Below, piece after piece: positions 45,034 to 54,554 of a DNA stretch of 64,000 nucleotides. This stretch comes from Flavilitoribacter nigricans DSM 23189 = NBRC 102662 (lineage in GTDB: Bacteria > Bacteroidota > Bacteroidia > Chitinophagales > Saprospiraceae), in NCBI RefSeq assembly GCF_002646595.1, contig NZ_PDUD01000017.1, forward strand, positions 62,001-126,000, in the 5' to 3' direction. The notes under the pieces were generated by a model, which saw nothing but the letters and a program-made list of their open reading frames with translations, searched no databases and was not told the DNA's origin. Within the stretch, counting starts at the first letter, position 1. The number at the start of each line of letters is the position of its first letter. A program made the translations under genes and the position numbers.

Positions 45034-46317
45034 CTAGTCCAGTACCCGGGAACTTTCCAGTAAGCCCAGTTCCCACTCCCAGTAAGCGTCATCCCCCCAA
45101 TTGAGATAATTGTAGACCTGCGTCTGATAACCACCGTCCTTAAGGTATTTCAATCCCGATACCTGCACCGGATCGGCAAACTCCAGATCCTGTAAAAATG
45201 GGTATTGTTCCAGCACGGCCGGTGGCAGATCCGGCAGGGTGTACTGATCCGTAGAGGCGGGATCGAGATAGACGGTCCAGTAGACCCGGTGGACATCGAT
45301 CTTTGCGTAAAATTCGAGGCGGATAACGTCCAGCTGCTCCGTCTGAGTGAGCATAACGGTATTTCCATTTGCCTGCCCGGCGAGTTCCAATGGTTCGAAT
45401 TCGATCTGATCCGGCAGCTGAGTATAGGACTGATAAAAAGCCATGGCATCCGTACGGGCTGGCTCCCGAACTGCCTGCAGATCGAGGCGGTAAAAACTCA
45501 CCGGACTGGATTCGGGTATTTCAACAAGAATGCTTTCCAACGTTTCTGTCGATCCGTCCGGCTGCCGGCCGGCGATCAGTACGCGCTGTTCCAATAAATC
45601 ATCCCACACGCCGACTATACTGGGTTCCCAGGTATCGGCGTAGGGTAAGCTGATCTCTTTCTGAATGAAGGTGAGATCAAGGTCGGAATAATCCAGGATC
45701 ACCGGTTGGCCATCCCCGATCAATTGCAGGAATGCCCCCCGGGAAAAGGATTCCGATGCGCGTTTCAGTTTGATCAGCAAGTTGTTTTCGAGGATAAAGC
45801 CGGAAGAAAAGTTGATCTGCAGAATATCCGACTCAGCATCATGCTCCTGGCTGAAAGTCCCGGAATACCGGGGGATCTCGACAATTTCGAGATCATCCGG
45901 CACATGGTGGATCGTGATGCCCGCCGATGGCCGAACCCTGGTCTTAAAACGGGGAATGCTCAACTGAGCCCCGCTACTGACCCGAGTGATCGTCTCCAGC
46001 GTAACGGTCTGGGCATCGGTCTGACTGCTATTTGCAGAGAGCTCAATTTTGGTAAAATCAAGCGATCCGCTCAGCGTTTCGTAGAGTTCCAACCGGTGGT
46101 TCTTCCCGGCGACCAGTTCCTGTGCCTCCCGGACCGTACCGGCCTCATCGGTAAGAAAGGCCCAACCCCGCCAATCGTTCAACGCCCGGTAGATGTCATA
46201 TACCCGGTAATTGACGCTGAACGTGGGGACTGCGTCCGGCTCCACGGGCAGGTCAATCGGCTTCGGTTTACAGTTCCAGCCAACCAACAGGGCTAGCATA
46301 AAGGTCCATTTTTTCAT
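45034..46317 (-). CDS. Exported protein of unknown function
   Basis: This 427-residue protein has a signal with a cysteine at 16 (LLVGWNC), a non-standard lipobox. The body is beta-rich (YDIYRALNDWRGWAFLTDEAG, VTLETITRVSSGAQ, EFYAKIDVHRVYWTVYLD) and I recognise no family. It has no catalytic motif I can name. It lies downstream of GH44 in convergent orientation, between glycan genes, so a role in binding or processing is only a guess. Confidence 0.5.
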   Translation of the reverse strand: MKKWTFMLALLVGWNCKPKPIDLPVEPDAVPTFSVNYRVYDIYRALNDWRGWAFLTDEAGTVREAQELVAGKNHRLELYETLSGSLDFTKIELSANSSQTDAQTVTLETITRVSSGAQLSIPRFKTRVRPSAGITIHHVPDDLEIVEIPRYSGTFSQEHDAESDILQINFSSGFILENNLLIKLKRASESFSRGAFLQLIGDGQPVILDYSDLDLTFIQKEISLPYADTWEPSIVGVWDDLLEQRVLIAGRQPDGSTETLESILVEIPESSPVSFYRLDLQAVREPARTDAMAFYQSYTQLPDQIEFEPLELAGQANGNTVMLTQTEQLDVIRLEFYAKIDVHRVYWTVYLDPASTDQYTLPDLPPAVLEQYPFLQDLEFADPVQVSGLKYLKDGGYQTQVYNYLNWGDDAYWEWELGLLESSRVLD

Positions 46318-46465
46318 CAGATCGAATTTTACGCGCTTTTAATTCTCACATGCCAGAATAGCTGATGTTGCACAAAAATAGCTATTCACCTCCATAACCC
46401 GGACCGGCAGTGGTCCAAAGGTAGAAAAGTCCATAAATGCATCCGCCGGCAATCCCCAGACCAAA

Positions 46466-49303
46466 TTATTTGATCACGTACCAGCTATACCCATTCGCCG
46501 GCACTTCCACCTCCAACCGGATCTTATAATCCCGGCTAAGGGTATACGTTTTGGCGGCCCCGTCTTCTTTTGAAACCGAGGCTTCATCGGTCAGTCCGGT
46601 ATAATATAGCGGTATTTCCACCGTGCGGGTCACGGGCCGGTCCAGCGGGTTGAAGACCATGAAGAGTCCCTTTTCCTCGCCGCCCGGATTCACGTTCAGC
46701 CAGTAGTCGATATCACGTCCGTCCGCCCGGCGCAGGTGGAGGATGTCCCCTTCCAGAACTTCCCGGTGTTTTTTAAACCAGTCTACCGAGGCTTTGACCA
46801 TGGCTTTGGTCTCTTCGGTATCAAACAAACGGGGTCCCCGGTAACAGGCCTGTACCCCACCGCCCAGGTTACTGACCATCATTTTCTGATAGTGATCCAG
46901 GTGTTCGTTCAGCGGTTCGATGGTGGCCGCCTCTCCCCCACCGTGGTATTCCGTCAGCGGCACGAACATCCAGCCCATCGACGGGGTCTTGGTCCAGGCG
47001 CCGTCGTAAATATTCTGGCGGGTATGCAATACCTGCTGGGCCCGCGGCAGGCTCCAGTTGACCTCGCGGTATCCCATCCCACATTTATTGGAGCCGGTCA
47101 TGTAGTAGTAATCGGGAACGTTCAGGTAAATACCATTGGCCCGGCACCATTTGTAAAAATCGGCGATGACCTGGTACTGATTCCAGCGGGAATCTCCGTA
47201 TCCCCGGTGACCGGGGTGGTCCTCGGAAGTACACACATCCCCCGGGTAGGAGCCGTCGTGTTCCAGCAGGGCGAAACCGGTTTTTTCGTAAAAGTTGTAG
47301 AGTTTTTTGAAATACGTCTGTCCCCATTCGCTGCCGATGCAGGGAGAATTACCGAAAGTCGGCCGTTCCCCGGGAGGCATCACTACATCCTGCCCGTCGC
47401 CGATCCGGCGGGAGGCCAGCAGAGAATAACCACCGATCTCGACGCCTTTACTTTTGGCGTACTCGGCGTATTGTTTCATCTTGGCGATATACTCCTCACT
47501 GTCATCTTCGATGTTGAAACCGCTACCGAAGGTCAGGATCACCATTTCGAAGCCGACTTCGGCACTCTGGTCGATGGCCCGTTTCACCTGCTCCCAGTCG
47601 GCGAAGCGCGCGTGCATCATCAACGGATTTTCTGTCGTCCAGGGAGCCAGAGTCCGGTACATTTTCCGCAGAGACAGACCTTGACGTTCCCGATCGTAAC
47701 TATCGTAGGGCAACATGAACGAACGGAAACTGATAAACTGATCCCCCGCTTCCAATACCTGTTCCGGGCCTATTTCGGGAGACACCTTCAGCAGGCAGGG
47801 CGTCAGCCGCAGGTAGTTCACCTGCGTGGAATAGTCGGGATCCGTTTCCCAGTGGACCACATGGTGGTTGGCATCATCCACATTGAAACTGGCGAAGGCG
47901 TAATCCGTTTCCACGTGAATATTCGGCTTGGCCACATTGTATTCGCGGGTCTCCACTTTGGAGCCGTACTCCACCGCGGCGAGGATGTCACTGGTGAAAT
48001 CGTTGATCGTCACCGGCTGGTTGCCGCGGTTCTCTACCGTCATCCATTTGCTCATTACCGGTATCCCGTCGTACAGTTCGTAGTGCAGTGAAACCCGGAC
48101 ATCAGGTACTTCGGACGGCCCGTCCTTCCCCATTTGCATCGCTGCGTAGACGGCAAAATCCATTACCCGCAATCGCACCAGTTCACCCGGGGATTCCGTC
48201 CGGTCCGCTCGCTTACCCTGCGCATCCGTTTTCCCGATGCGGAAGGCAGTAGGCGCTTTTCCATCGAATGGGATCTTTTCGATCACGCGCCAGGTACCGC
48301 CGAGCGGTTTGGCCTCACAGTAAATAAATGCTTTTCCCAGTCTCAGGCGAAGTACCCAGGGCCGGCTCATATCCAGTTCCTGCCGGCCTCCGGCAGCCCG
48401 CTGTTCTTTTTCACCATCCCACAGGCCAAACATCGGCACGCCGTCATCGTAGGTATTGCCGCCGGGCCGGAGGTAAAACTTAATCGTTTTATTGGGCCAC
48501 ACCAGACTCAGTCCCGGGCCCCATTCCTTACTATCATCCGTACCCACATCGATGGTCGTTTCGAGTACCGCACCGCCCGCTGGCCAGGCCCGTTCCAGAA
48601 AAACGCTGGTGCCGGCCGGGGTGTAGATCTCTCCGATCTTCCCTTCGTTCTGGAAGGAACTCCGCTCGTGGGTATCCGAATGGACCAGTGTCCAGTCCGG
48701 TTCGACCTGCGTCATATCGCTTTGCAGCAACGCCGCCCGTCCAAAATCGCTGGGCAGAGACTGCCCCGAGCTTTTCACGGCATCTGCAGCCGGCATCTGA
48801 AAATCCAGCCGCAGATAAGTCCCCTTGGGCGGCCAGTTCGGATTGGGCGCATGATGCCGTACCTGTTTCCACTCAAAAGGGGCCTTGATCGGACCGGTAG
48901 CGTAACCGATATAGCGCATCGCGGCCGGATCATTCGTCAATCCGGCAATATCTTCCGTGCGCAGAAAGGCATAATTAGGCTGGCCTTTCAAACCACCAAT
49001 GTCGTATTTCACGCCGTTGAGGGTGATATCCGCTTCGGGTTTGACCCCGCGGAGGATGTTCTCCCCGGTTACCAGATTTTCAAAGCCGACGGTAGCCGCA
49101 TTGGGCCGGATCAGAAAAGTACGTTTGATCAGACCGTTCGTTAGTATGATGCGACTGGGGTTTTGGGAAGAATTAGTTTCCATTTTCGCTTTATAGGCGG
49201 AGCCGTCCAGTAACCAGTCCGTAGTCGTTTGGGCAGCGCCCGATCCCAAGACCAGACACAGTGGAAGTAGCAGATATAGTTTTCCCAATTGGATGATATT
49301 CAT
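46466..49303 (-). CDS. Secreted GH36-like alpha-galactosidase-type protein
   Basis: This 945-residue protein starts with a signal peptide (MNIIQLGKLYLLLPL start, cut after GSGAAQ). An N-terminal beta-sandwich is interrupted by an apparent jelly-roll insertion (about 228-380, with AGGAVLETTIDVG and KTIKFYLRPGG). The C-terminal half is a TIM barrel reminiscent of GH36/GH27 (GYREVNWSLPRAQ, and GFALLEHDGSYPGD near 683 with a candidate nucleophilic Asp). The length and insertion are unusual for GH36. It may remove alpha-galactose or a related residue. The ATG at 49303 is chosen for the signal. Confidence 0.6.
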   Translation of the reverse strand: MNIIQLGKLYLLLPLCLVLGSGAAQTTTDWLLDGSAYKAKMETNSSQNPSRIILTNGLIKRTFLIRPNAATVGFENLVTGENILRGVKPEADITLNGVKYDIGGLKGQPNYAFLRTEDIAGLTNDPAAMRYIGYATGPIKAPFEWKQVRHHAPNPNWPPKGTYLRLDFQMPAADAVKSSGQSLPSDFGRAALLQSDMTQVEPDWTLVHSDTHERSSFQNEGKIGEIYTPAGTSVFLERAWPAGGAVLETTIDVGTDDSKEWGPGLSLVWPNKTIKFYLRPGGNTYDDGVPMFGLWDGEKEQRAAGGRQELDMSRPWVLRLRLGKAFIYCEAKPLGGTWRVIEKIPFDGKAPTAFRIGKTDAQGKRADRTESPGELVRLRVMDFAVYAAMQMGKDGPSEVPDVRVSLHYELYDGIPVMSKWMTVENRGNQPVTINDFTSDILAAVEYGSKVETREYNVAKPNIHVETDYAFASFNVDDANHHVVHWETDPDYSTQVNYLRLTPCLLKVSPEIGPEQVLEAGDQFISFRSFMLPYDSYDRERQGLSLRKMYRTLAPWTTENPLMMHARFADWEQVKRAIDQSAEVGFEMVILTFGSGFNIEDDSEEYIAKMKQYAEYAKSKGVEIGGYSLLASRRIGDGQDVVMPPGERPTFGNSPCIGSEWGQTYFKKLYNFYEKTGFALLEHDGSYPGDVCTSEDHPGHRGYGDSRWNQYQVIADFYKWCRANGIYLNVPDYYYMTGSNKCGMGYREVNWSLPRAQQVLHTRQNIYDGAWTKTPSMGWMFVPLTEYHGGGEAATIEPLNEHLDHYQKMMVSNLGGGVQACYRGPRLFDTEETKAMVKASVDWFKKHREVLEGDILHLRRADGRDIDYWLNVNPGGEEKGLFMVFNPLDRPVTRTVEIPLYYTGLTDEASVSKEDGAAKTYTLSRDYKIRLEVEVPANGYSWYVIK

Positions 49304-49390
49304 TGATTTGAAATTTTCGGTTAATGCTTGCATAGTAGATTTCCCGGGTTTAGGGCAACAGGGTCTTTTGTACTGACCGAAGCGGTTTGG

Positions 49391-49514
49391 AAAATGGCAC
49401 ATCCAATGGCAATAGCAATTTCAATTCCGCAAAATCAGGCGAAAAGGTAAATGATATACTGACCGAACAATCGCCGTTTACTTGTTATTGAAATTGCCAT
49501 TGACATTGCTATTT
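49391..49514. repeat. Second copy of the CAAT-hexamer/AGGCGAAAAGGT repeat
   Basis: AATGGCAATAGCAATTTCAA and AAAATCAGGCGAAAAGGTAA resemble 14437-14505 closely. Past the core, TTATTGAAATTGCCATTGAC (49485) is inverted in sense relative to the left arm. The left half lies between direct copies of TACTGACCGA (49371-49380 and 49457-49466). No gene is encoded. It fills the gap between the GH36-like and GH31 genes. Confidence 0.65.
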
Positions 49515-49553
49515 AAAAAACCATATGCCAGGTTTCCACACAGCTCTACGGGT

Positions 49554-51695
49554 TTAGGGCCGGGTCATAAATACCCAGTTGACGGCTTCCCGGTAGTGAA
49601 AAAATTCCGGATTGTCGATCCGCATGCTTCCGCGCAGTTGATTCCCTTGCCGTTTTACCCGGAGATCAGCCCAGGAGAAGGCACCCCGCTCGTAGTCAAA
49701 GGTCGTACCATCATCGTCGTAGAGTCGGGAACTTCCGGGCGACTGGCCATAATGCCGGATTTCCAAGGGCAAGATCTCGTCCGGCCCCGGCATCTGGTTC
49801 CGGCTGGCAATCATGGGGACGATCCCGCCGTCCCTGACAAACAATGGGATCTGGTCCAGCCCCGGCGTCACCGTGATCACTTCCCCCGCACCAACGTAAG
49901 CTCCGGTATAGAAATCGTACCATTTACCCGGAGGCAATACCACCGATCGGCTTTCCTCCCCTTCGAACATCGGGGCCACCAGCATGGCATCTCCCATCAA
50001 ATACTGATAGCGGATCTCCTTGGAAGCATATTCCCCGTAGGGGTTTCGGTCACTGCTGAGGTTGCCGCCCCGCTGCTCCGACCGGAAGTCGCTATTTTCC
50101 CAAAGTTGCATAGCGCGGAAGGGTGGGATCCCCTCCGAACGGTAGCGGGCAAAAGCAGTATAGAGATACGGCAGTAAACGCATGCGCAACTGCGCTACGG
50201 CCCGCACCTCATCCTCTACCTCGGGGAACGTCCAGGGTTTGGTACCGTCCGCCCAGGCGTTGAGCATGGCCATCGGGGAAAAGCAGACCGACTGCATGCG
50301 CCGGAGCCATTCTTCCGAAGTTTTAGAGGCCCGTACTTCCGGCGTCCAGAGCACCCCGATAAAACTGCTGTTGATCAGCGCGGTAATAAAGTCCTTATGA
50401 CTGTAGTAATCGTTGTACACCACGTAGGGGAAACTACTGGCTCCGGCATTAGAGGCCCGGACCAGTCCGTAGGTTCGCCGGTTCTTTTCCCGAAACCAAT
50501 CGGCGGTCATCCGTTGGACCATCAGCCCGTAGATCTGCCGCATTTCCTCGGCGCTGGTACCGGAAGGGAAGGTCGCCACATCCGGCCAGACCCAGCGGTC
50601 GTAGCCATCCACTTCGTCAATCTTGTAGCCGCTGACGCCCAGGTCAATGTGATGTTCCGTAAAATGATCTTTGTATAGTTGCCGGGCTTTTTCCAAGGTA
50701 AAATCCGGCACCAGGCCATTCCAGACCGTATGGGAACCGGACAGGGGTTTAATCTCCGGATACATACTGCCCCGGGGCGAAAGGTAGGGATTGAGCCAGA
50801 GATTAGCCCGGACGCCGCGTTCCCGCAATTTTTCCAGAAAGCCTTTCGGATCGGGGAAGCGCCCCTCGTCCCATTCAAAGGTGCAGGGATAGGCCATGGA
50901 ATGCCAGCCCGGCTCCACCCCGATGAAATCCAGCGGGAAATCGTGGTCCGCAAAGTCGGCCACTTCCTGCAAAATATCCGAATCGGAATAAAGCGTCGGT
51001 ACCCGTTGGGTGAACCCCAGTCCCCATTTTGGCGGCAGGCATCCACCGCCATTAAACAGATTGTAGCGTTGCACGGCCTTCAGCATGCTCGGACCTCCGA
51101 ATATGTAAACTTCCGTACCGGCGGCCGGAACGAGTATTTCTACGGCATCCGAATACGGCTGGGCGGCCCATTGTTTGTCGGTATTGCGATCTTGCAGCAA
51201 AGGCGGGTCGTCAGCCTCCACCCGGATGGCCGTTCCGGCGTAAACTGTCAGATAACGGGCCGCATCGACCAATACCCCGTAACCCGCAGTAGACACGTAG
51301 AAGGGCACCGGAGCGTGCGTACGTCCGTTGTCCGCTCCGCCGTAATGATCGACGTGCAACTCCATAATACGGCCCCGCTGGTTGTGAGTTTTAAATTGCA
51401 AACCCAGTCCGTAGAGTTCCTCTTCACGCTCCAGGGGAAAGCGCAGATGGACCTGGCCGTCGATCACTTCCAGACTAATGCGGTCGGTGGGAAGTGGGAA
51501 TTCAACTTCCGGCAGTTGTTCCAGCGCTTCCAGATTGGGTTCCGCTCCGGCTGCGCGCAACAGAGAGATATCCGGAATGGCTCCGACGGAAGCTTTCCAG
51601 ATCCCCGGCGCTACCCTTGTCCATTCCTGTGCATCCAGAGCATGGAAAGATAGGCCCGACAGAAAAATGAAAAGGATTCTAAAGAAAGGATTCAT
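49554..51695 (-). CDS. GH31 alpha-glucosidase/alpha-xylosidase-type enzyme
   Basis: This 713-residue protein has a signal peptide (to about 22, ALDAQ) and the GH31 core: an N-terminal beta-sandwich, GLGFTQRVPTLYSDSD, FIGVEPGWHS, ANLWLNPYLSPRGS and the nucleophile Asp360 in GYKIDEVDG. The usual acid/base strip (WSGD) is replaced by YVVYNDYYSH, where Asp429 is the best candidate. A C-terminal beta region follows. It would release alpha-glucose, alpha-xylose or a related sugar in the periplasm. With GH44 and GH5 it could act on xyloglucan side chains (inference). It is the first gene of a pair with the GH36-like gene. Confidence 0.88.
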   Translation of the reverse strand: MNPFFRILFIFLSGLSFHALDAQEWTRVAPGIWKASVGAIPDISLLRAAGAEPNLEALEQLPEVEFPLPTDRISLEVIDGQVHLRFPLEREEELYGLGLQFKTHNQRGRIMELHVDHYGGADNGRTHAPVPFYVSTAGYGVLVDAARYLTVYAGTAIRVEADDPPLLQDRNTDKQWAAQPYSDAVEILVPAAGTEVYIFGGPSMLKAVQRYNLFNGGGCLPPKWGLGFTQRVPTLYSDSDILQEVADFADHDFPLDFIGVEPGWHSMAYPCTFEWDEGRFPDPKGFLEKLRERGVRANLWLNPYLSPRGSMYPEIKPLSGSHTVWNGLVPDFTLEKARQLYKDHFTEHHIDLGVSGYKIDEVDGYDRWVWPDVATFPSGTSAEEMRQIYGLMVQRMTADWFREKNRRTYGLVRASNAGASSFPYVVYNDYYSHKDFITALINSSFIGVLWTPEVRASKTSEEWLRRMQSVCFSPMAMLNAWADGTKPWTFPEVEDEVRAVAQLRMRLLPYLYTAFARYRSEGIPPFRAMQLWENSDFRSEQRGGNLSSDRNPYGEYASKEIRYQYLMGDAMLVAPMFEGEESRSVVLPPGKWYDFYTGAYVGAGEVITVTPGLDQIPLFVRDGGIVPMIASRNQMPGPDEILPLEIRHYGQSPGSSRLYDDDGTTFDYERGAFSWADLRVKRQGNQLRGSMRIDNPEFFHYREAVNWVFMTRP

Positions 51696-51905
51696 ACTTG
51701 TTTAATGTTTTGATAGCTTTCGTTTTGAACAGCGTAGTCTTTCGCAAATATAAGTTTCCGCCGGAGAAATTGCAGCCCGTGTATCTCCCTAAAAAGAATC
51801 GGCACTCCATTTCAGCTTCCTTTTTCAGGCCGCTGATCAATTTTGCCCTAATTCCCTTAGGTTTTGCCGGTTGAGGATAGCTACCTTAGCCGGAAAGCAA
51901 GCTTT

Positions 51906-52502
51906 ATGAAAAATTTTCTTTTCTACGCCGGTTTTACCCTGCTGCTCACGGCCTGCGGCGGCAGTGAACAGGCAGAAAGTACTTCCGCCACGAATAGCCC
52001 GGAGCAGCCAGTCGCCGAGGAGCAATCAGAAGATCAGATATTCCTTCAGCTTTCTCCCTATCTCGTTGACGAACCGCAGGGACAGGGCGATACGGACCAA
52101 AATGCCATCATCAATTACGCCATCAATGAACTCATCCCGCTGGAGCGCACCCCTCGGGGCGTATTTTACCGCGTGTTGGAAGCCGGTGAAGGTGAACTGC
52201 TGGAGTGGGGAGATTACATCCGGGTCCACTACAAAGGTTACTTCCTGGACGGCAAAGTATTCGATGATACCCGTGTACGGGAAAAACCACTGGAGTTTTA
52301 CATCGGTAATATGATCGAAGGCTGGAACTACGGATTGCAAAACGTCGCTCCCGGCGGTACGATCCAGTTGTTTGTCACTTCTCCCCTCGCCTACGGAGAA
52401 GAGGGTCTGCCGAACGCCAAGGGCGGCCTGCTGGTACCGCCCAATACGCCACTCGTCTTCGAAGTGGAGATCCTCGAATTGCTGAAGGAAGCCGGAGAAT
52501 AA
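51906..52502 (+). CDS. FKBP-type peptidyl-prolyl isomerase lipoprotein
   Basis: This 198-residue protein has a lipoprotein signal (cysteine 17 in LLLTAC), an acidic spacer rich in Ser, Glu and Gln, and one FKBP domain (about 95-195). The domain has WGDYIRVHYKGYFLDGKVFDDT, EGWNYGLQNVAPGG, SPLAYGEEG and PPNTPLVFEVEIL. It should fold proteins in the periplasm. The ATG at 51906 starts the signal. The next gene follows after 69 bases. Confidence 0.9.
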   Translation: MKNFLFYAGFTLLLTACGGSEQAESTSATNSPEQPVAEEQSEDQIFLQLSPYLVDEPQGQGDTDQNAIINYAINELIPLERTPRGVFYRVLEAGEGELLEWGDYIRVHYKGYFLDGKVFDDTRVREKPLEFYIGNMIEGWNYGLQNVAPGGTIQLFVTSPLAYGEEGLPNAKGGLLVPPNTPLVFEVEILELLKEAGE

Positions 52503-52571
52503 GCATTGATCGTTGACTCACCGAACTTCGGTGAACTCGTGATCCATCGCACCCGTTCCAGAGAAAAGACC

Positions 52572-52916
52572 ATGAAAACGAACCAGGAAGCCGTGCAAAA
52601 AGCCCGGGAACTTATCAAGAGCAACCAGTATGTAAAGGACAGTGACTGGAGCGAAGCCCAACCCAGTCCGGAATCGGAAAACGATTTCCTGGAAGACCAC
52701 GACTGGACGGAATACGGCGGCTGGTATCTGGGCATTCACACCGACGAAAACAAGGAGACCAAAGGACGCTACGGTTTCCCCTACGGCGACTTTCGCCGCC
52801 TGCACCGATCAGGCCTGATCGCCGCCAAACAACGCTCCGCCCAGCAAGGCTACGATGATCTGGAAAAAGCGATCGATCAGCTCCTAACCACGCTGGATAA
52901 TAAAATTGACCGCTAG
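52572..52916 (+). CDS. Small conserved hypothetical protein
   Basis: This 114-residue acidic cytoplasmic protein has no signal. It carries the strips YVKDSDWSEAQPS, YGGWYLGIHTDENKETKGRY and GDFRRLHRSGLIAAKQRSA, which I recall from a widespread family of small uncharacterised bacterial proteins. The C-terminal 40 residues are helical. The ATG at 52572 is chosen because the preceding 22 residues overlap the intergenic region. Confidence 0.75.
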   Translation: MKTNQEAVQKARELIKSNQYVKDSDWSEAQPSPESENDFLEDHDWTEYGGWYLGIHTDENKETKGRYGFPYGDFRRLHRSGLIAAKQRSAQQGYDDLEKAIDQLLTTLDNKIDR

Positions 52917-53025
52917 ACGAGAGTCGCTTTTCGCAGAAAACGTACCGTTGATCGAATATTGTTTCTATTTCAGCCGGCTGCTCCTACTTTAGGTAAGATT
53001 TTTAACCATTCAAACCTACTTACCT

Positions 53026-53865
53026 ATGTCCTTTTTTGATCGTATGAGCAATGGCTGGGCGCTTGGGATGACCAGTCTCAAAACTATTTGGGAAAATAAA
53101 AAACTGCTGGTCTTTCCCGCCCTCTCGGGAATCGCCCTGGTAGCCGTTTGTCTCAGTTTCTTCGGTGGTGCTTTTGCCATCTTCGGACGGGATTTTGAAG
53201 CTTTCTTCAACCGCCTGGAAGAGACCAATGAGATCCTGCTCTACGCCATTCTGTTTGCCTTTTACCTCGTCAGTTATTTCATCATCGTCTTTTTCAACGT
53301 GGCACTGGTGCATTGCGCCCGCTTGATATTCGCGGGACAGGAAGCCACCATCAAGGAGGGATTAAATTACAGTGGATCGCGGATCGTTTCCATTGGTTCC
53401 TGGGCTATACTGGCCGCTACCGTCGGCGTGATCCTTAAATTTCTGGAAGACCGGCTCGGTTGGCTGGGACAGATCGTGATCGGCATCATCGGTATGGTGT
53501 GGTCCATTGCCACTTTCTTCGTGGTACCGATCCTGGCTTACGAAGATCTCGGCCCCATCGATGCGCTGAAACGTTCGGGAGCCATGATGAAGGAAAAATG
53601 GGGCGAATCCATCGGCGCCAATTTCTCTTTCGGCGTATTTTACCTGTTGGGATATTTCTTCATCGTCATTGCGGCCATTGCCCTTTTCTTTGTTCACCCC
53701 ATACTGGCCATCGTTTCGGCGGTCCTGGCGGCACTCCTGTTGCACACCGTAGTTTCGGCCTCCAAAACGGTCTTTATCGCCGCTACTTACAACCACATGA
53801 CCGATAAGCCGGCGGGTCGCTTTGATGACGACCAGATGCTGGACTCCCTCTTTCTCGTGAAATAG
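53026..53865 (+). CDS. DUF6159-like membrane protein
   Basis: This 279-residue protein has about six membrane segments (from 30, 70, 118, 145, 205 and 228) and a soluble tail. The start (MSFFDRMSNGWALGMTSL) and the strips LNYSGSRIVSIGSWAI, LGPIDALKRSGAMMKEKWGE and FIAATYNHMTDK match the DUF6159 family, of unknown function. It resembles the glycerophosphoryl-diester-linked membrane proteins in layout only. It is monocistronic and ends at a hairpin. Confidence 0.75.
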   Translation: MSFFDRMSNGWALGMTSLKTIWENKKLLVFPALSGIALVAVCLSFFGGAFAIFGRDFEAFFNRLEETNEILLYAILFAFYLVSYFIIVFFNVALVHCARLIFAGQEATIKEGLNYSGSRIVSIGSWAILAATVGVILKFLEDRLGWLGQIVIGIIGMVWSIATFFVVPILAYEDLGPIDALKRSGAMMKEKWGESIGANFSFGVFYLLGYFFIVIAAIALFFVHPILAIVSAVLAALLLHTVVSASKTVFIAATYNHMTDKPAGRFDDDQMLDSLFLVK

Positions 53866-53875
53866 AAGTGTAAGT

Positions 53876-53933
53876 CGGACTTGCTACAAATACCAGAGCC
53901 CACCGATTGTTGGCCGGTATAGTAGCAAGTCCG
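53876..53933 (+). terminator. Hairpin after the DUF6159-like gene
   Basis: CGGACTTGCTAC and GTAGCAAGTCCG form a perfect 12-bp stem that continues inward with ATACC and GGTAT. It begins 10 bases after the stop. No T run follows. Confidence 0.6.
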
Positions 53934-53981
53934 GCTGCCCGTACCTTGTATCCCCATTTTAGCTCGACTATAGCATTTTAC

Positions 53982-54179
53982 GTTGGGTCCGGTAAATAGA
54001 ATAGGAAAACGGACATTCCAGATTAATACATGGACAGGGCTGCGCCCTTCGGTGTATCTCCCCCTTACTGATCTACAAATATTTACGCAGCTGACATGGA
54101 GAAGGGCATCGCCCTGTAATATTTGTAACTGCATGATGGAGATCCGATCGGGGAAGGGCATCGCCCTGGAGATACAATG
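53982..54179 (-). repeat. Dispersed palindromic repeat, copy B
   Basis: Bases 53982-54050 are the inverted counterpart of 23596-23664 (61 of 69 identical) and 54067-54108 of the adjacent block. This copy is larger: it holds the small palindromes AGGGCTGCGCCCT (54037), AGGGCATCGCCCT (54103) and again AGGGCATCGCCCT (54154), plus ACAAATATT and AATATTTGT as inverted arms. It could fold into a branched structure. No protein is encoded. Confidence 0.8.
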
Positions 54180-54554
54180 GGATTCCTCTATCAAGTGGAA
54201 TGGCGCATTCAAAGAGCAATTTCAAGGTATCCGGTTTACGATAGTAGGTTTTAAAATTAGCTTACAGCTTTGCACGGGCACAGAATCCTATCGTTAAATT
54301 TGCTAAAGTCGATCTTTAAGAATTCCCCTACTCTTCACCCCCTGGCAGCCTTGCTTTTCCTGTCTTTATCAATGCTCCGGTTCGAAGATTTTAATGATGC
54401 AAGATTAATCCAGTAATTTGGCAAAATTGTCCAGCCCGATCTTCCCAATGTAAGCTACATTCAGGCAGTCCTTTTGCATTCCCTATACCTTGATCATTCA
54501 ACAGTCCTGTAAGGTTTTTTCCTATCCATGTTTTTATCATTAAACCACAAAGGT
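54180..54554. other. Intergenic stretch without a gene
   Basis: About 375 bases between the repeat element and the repeat-lipoprotein gene. I see no coding frame, hairpin with T run, or RNA gene here. It probably holds the promoter of the next gene. Confidence 0.45.

Noticed and set aside
49304-49402. N-terminal extension of the GH36-like protein by 33 residues
   Set aside because: It would bury the signal peptide and runs into the dispersed repeat; the ATG at 49303 gives a normal signal.
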